Source: a bacterium
Lineage (GTDB): Bacteria; Eremiobacterota; Eremiobacteria; Baltobacterales; Baltobacteraceae
Length of the DNA: 5,548 bases
Assembly (NCBI GenBank): GCA_021782295.1
Contig: JAJXVC010000134.1
Span: 1-5,548 of the forward strand
Direction: 5' to 3'
Shown: positions 5,317 through 5,548 of the stretch, one piece after another
How the letters are laid out: each line of letters begins with the position of its first letter
How positions within the stretch are numbered: position 1 is the stretch's first letter
Program-made: the position numbers and the translations under genes
The notes under the pieces: generated by a model
Told to the model about the DNA's origin: nothing
What the model saw: only the letters and a program-made list of their open reading frames with translations
Databases searched by the model: none

Positions 5317-5332
5317 CGCTCTTTTGGCTTGA

Positions 5333-5548
5333 CTATGCCTTGAGTTCGATATCGACGCCTGCCGGAAGATCGAGGTGCATCAGCGCATCCATCGTTTTCG
5401 GCGAGGCCTGAAGAATATCGACGAGACGTTTATGCGTCCGCATTTCGAAGTGCTCGCGCGACTTCTTATCGTTATTGGTCGAACGCTGAACGCAATACCG
5501 GTTGATCTCCGTCGGCAACGGCACGGGGCCGCGCACGAAGGCACCGGT
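5333..5548 (-). CDS. rpsJ: 30S ribosomal protein S10 (N-terminus cut by window edge)
   Basis: S10 is a head protein of the small subunit and, as NusE, a partner of NusB and NusG in transcription antitermination. The visible 71 residues read [18 protein letters not shown] at the window edge. They then contain [18 protein letters not shown] and the terminal [19 protein letters not shown]. These match the C-terminal two thirds of S10 (E. coli: RGPIPLPT, EIRTHLRLVDI, DALMRLDLAAGVDV). About 30 N-terminal residues lie beyond position 5548; a GTG at 5536 inside the frame is an internal valine, not a start. The stop is TAG. The gene is followed by a strong terminator and non-ribosomal genes, not by rplC, so it probably ends an upstream operon, possibly the str operon. 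Confidence 0.96.
   Translation of the reverse strand, partial: TGAFVRGPVPLPTEINRYCVQRSTNNDKKSREHFEMRTHKRLVDILQASPKTMDALMHLDLPAGVDIELKA

Overview
The window is a bacterial chromosomal segment with roughly 60% GC. Every convincing gene lies on the minus strand, so transcription runs from high to low coordinates. It carries two blocks of ribosomal protein genes separated by about 2.6 kb of unrelated genes. The proteins are clearly bacterial, but I cannot place the lineage firmly. High GC, a detached rpsJ and a divergent L3 loop would fit an uncultured phylum of the Eremiobacterota (WPS-2) kind; this is a low-confidence impression, not a result.

Layout in the direction of transcription: (1) 5548-5333, the C-terminal 71 residues of rpsJ (S10), followed 17 nt later by a strong intrinsic terminator (5316-5273). 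(2) 5225-2880, four co-directional non-ribosomal genes: a 78-residue two-helix membrane protein resembling DUF5654, a 141-residue probable SRPBCC-fold protein, a 391-residue acyl-CoA dehydrogenase with the active-site signature of glutaryl-CoA dehydrogenase, and a 116-residue VOC-fold protein that appears to lack the usual metal ligands. (3) 2851-2712, a near-consensus sigma70-type promoter and a leader of about 105 nt that can fold into a nested hairpin. (4) 2711-1, rplC-rplD-rplW-rplB-rpsS (L3, L4, L23, L2, S19) in the classical S10-operon order, with gaps of 12 nt or less and one 1-nt overlap; rpsS runs off the left edge.

Interpretation: the usual rpsJ-rplC junction is broken. S10 appears to end an upstream transcription unit, as in cyanobacteria where rpsJ belongs to the str (rpsL-rpsG-fusA-tuf) cluster. 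The rest of the S10 operon starts from its own promoter. The genes between look like a small acyl-CoA metabolism cassette (dehydrogenase plus VOC protein, 24 nt apart, preceded by a palindromic operator candidate) plus two less certain genes. There is no tRNA, rRNA, CRISPR array, insertion sequence or phage gene, and no gene-free stretch longer than 168 nt (2712-2879).

The points most worth checking are the rpsJ/rplC split, the structured rplC leader, the palindrome and possible leader peptide in front of the dehydrogenase, the unusual L3 loop, the metal-site loss in the VOC protein and the excess of the hexamer CGATCG. I see no evidence of a wholly new defence or mobile system.
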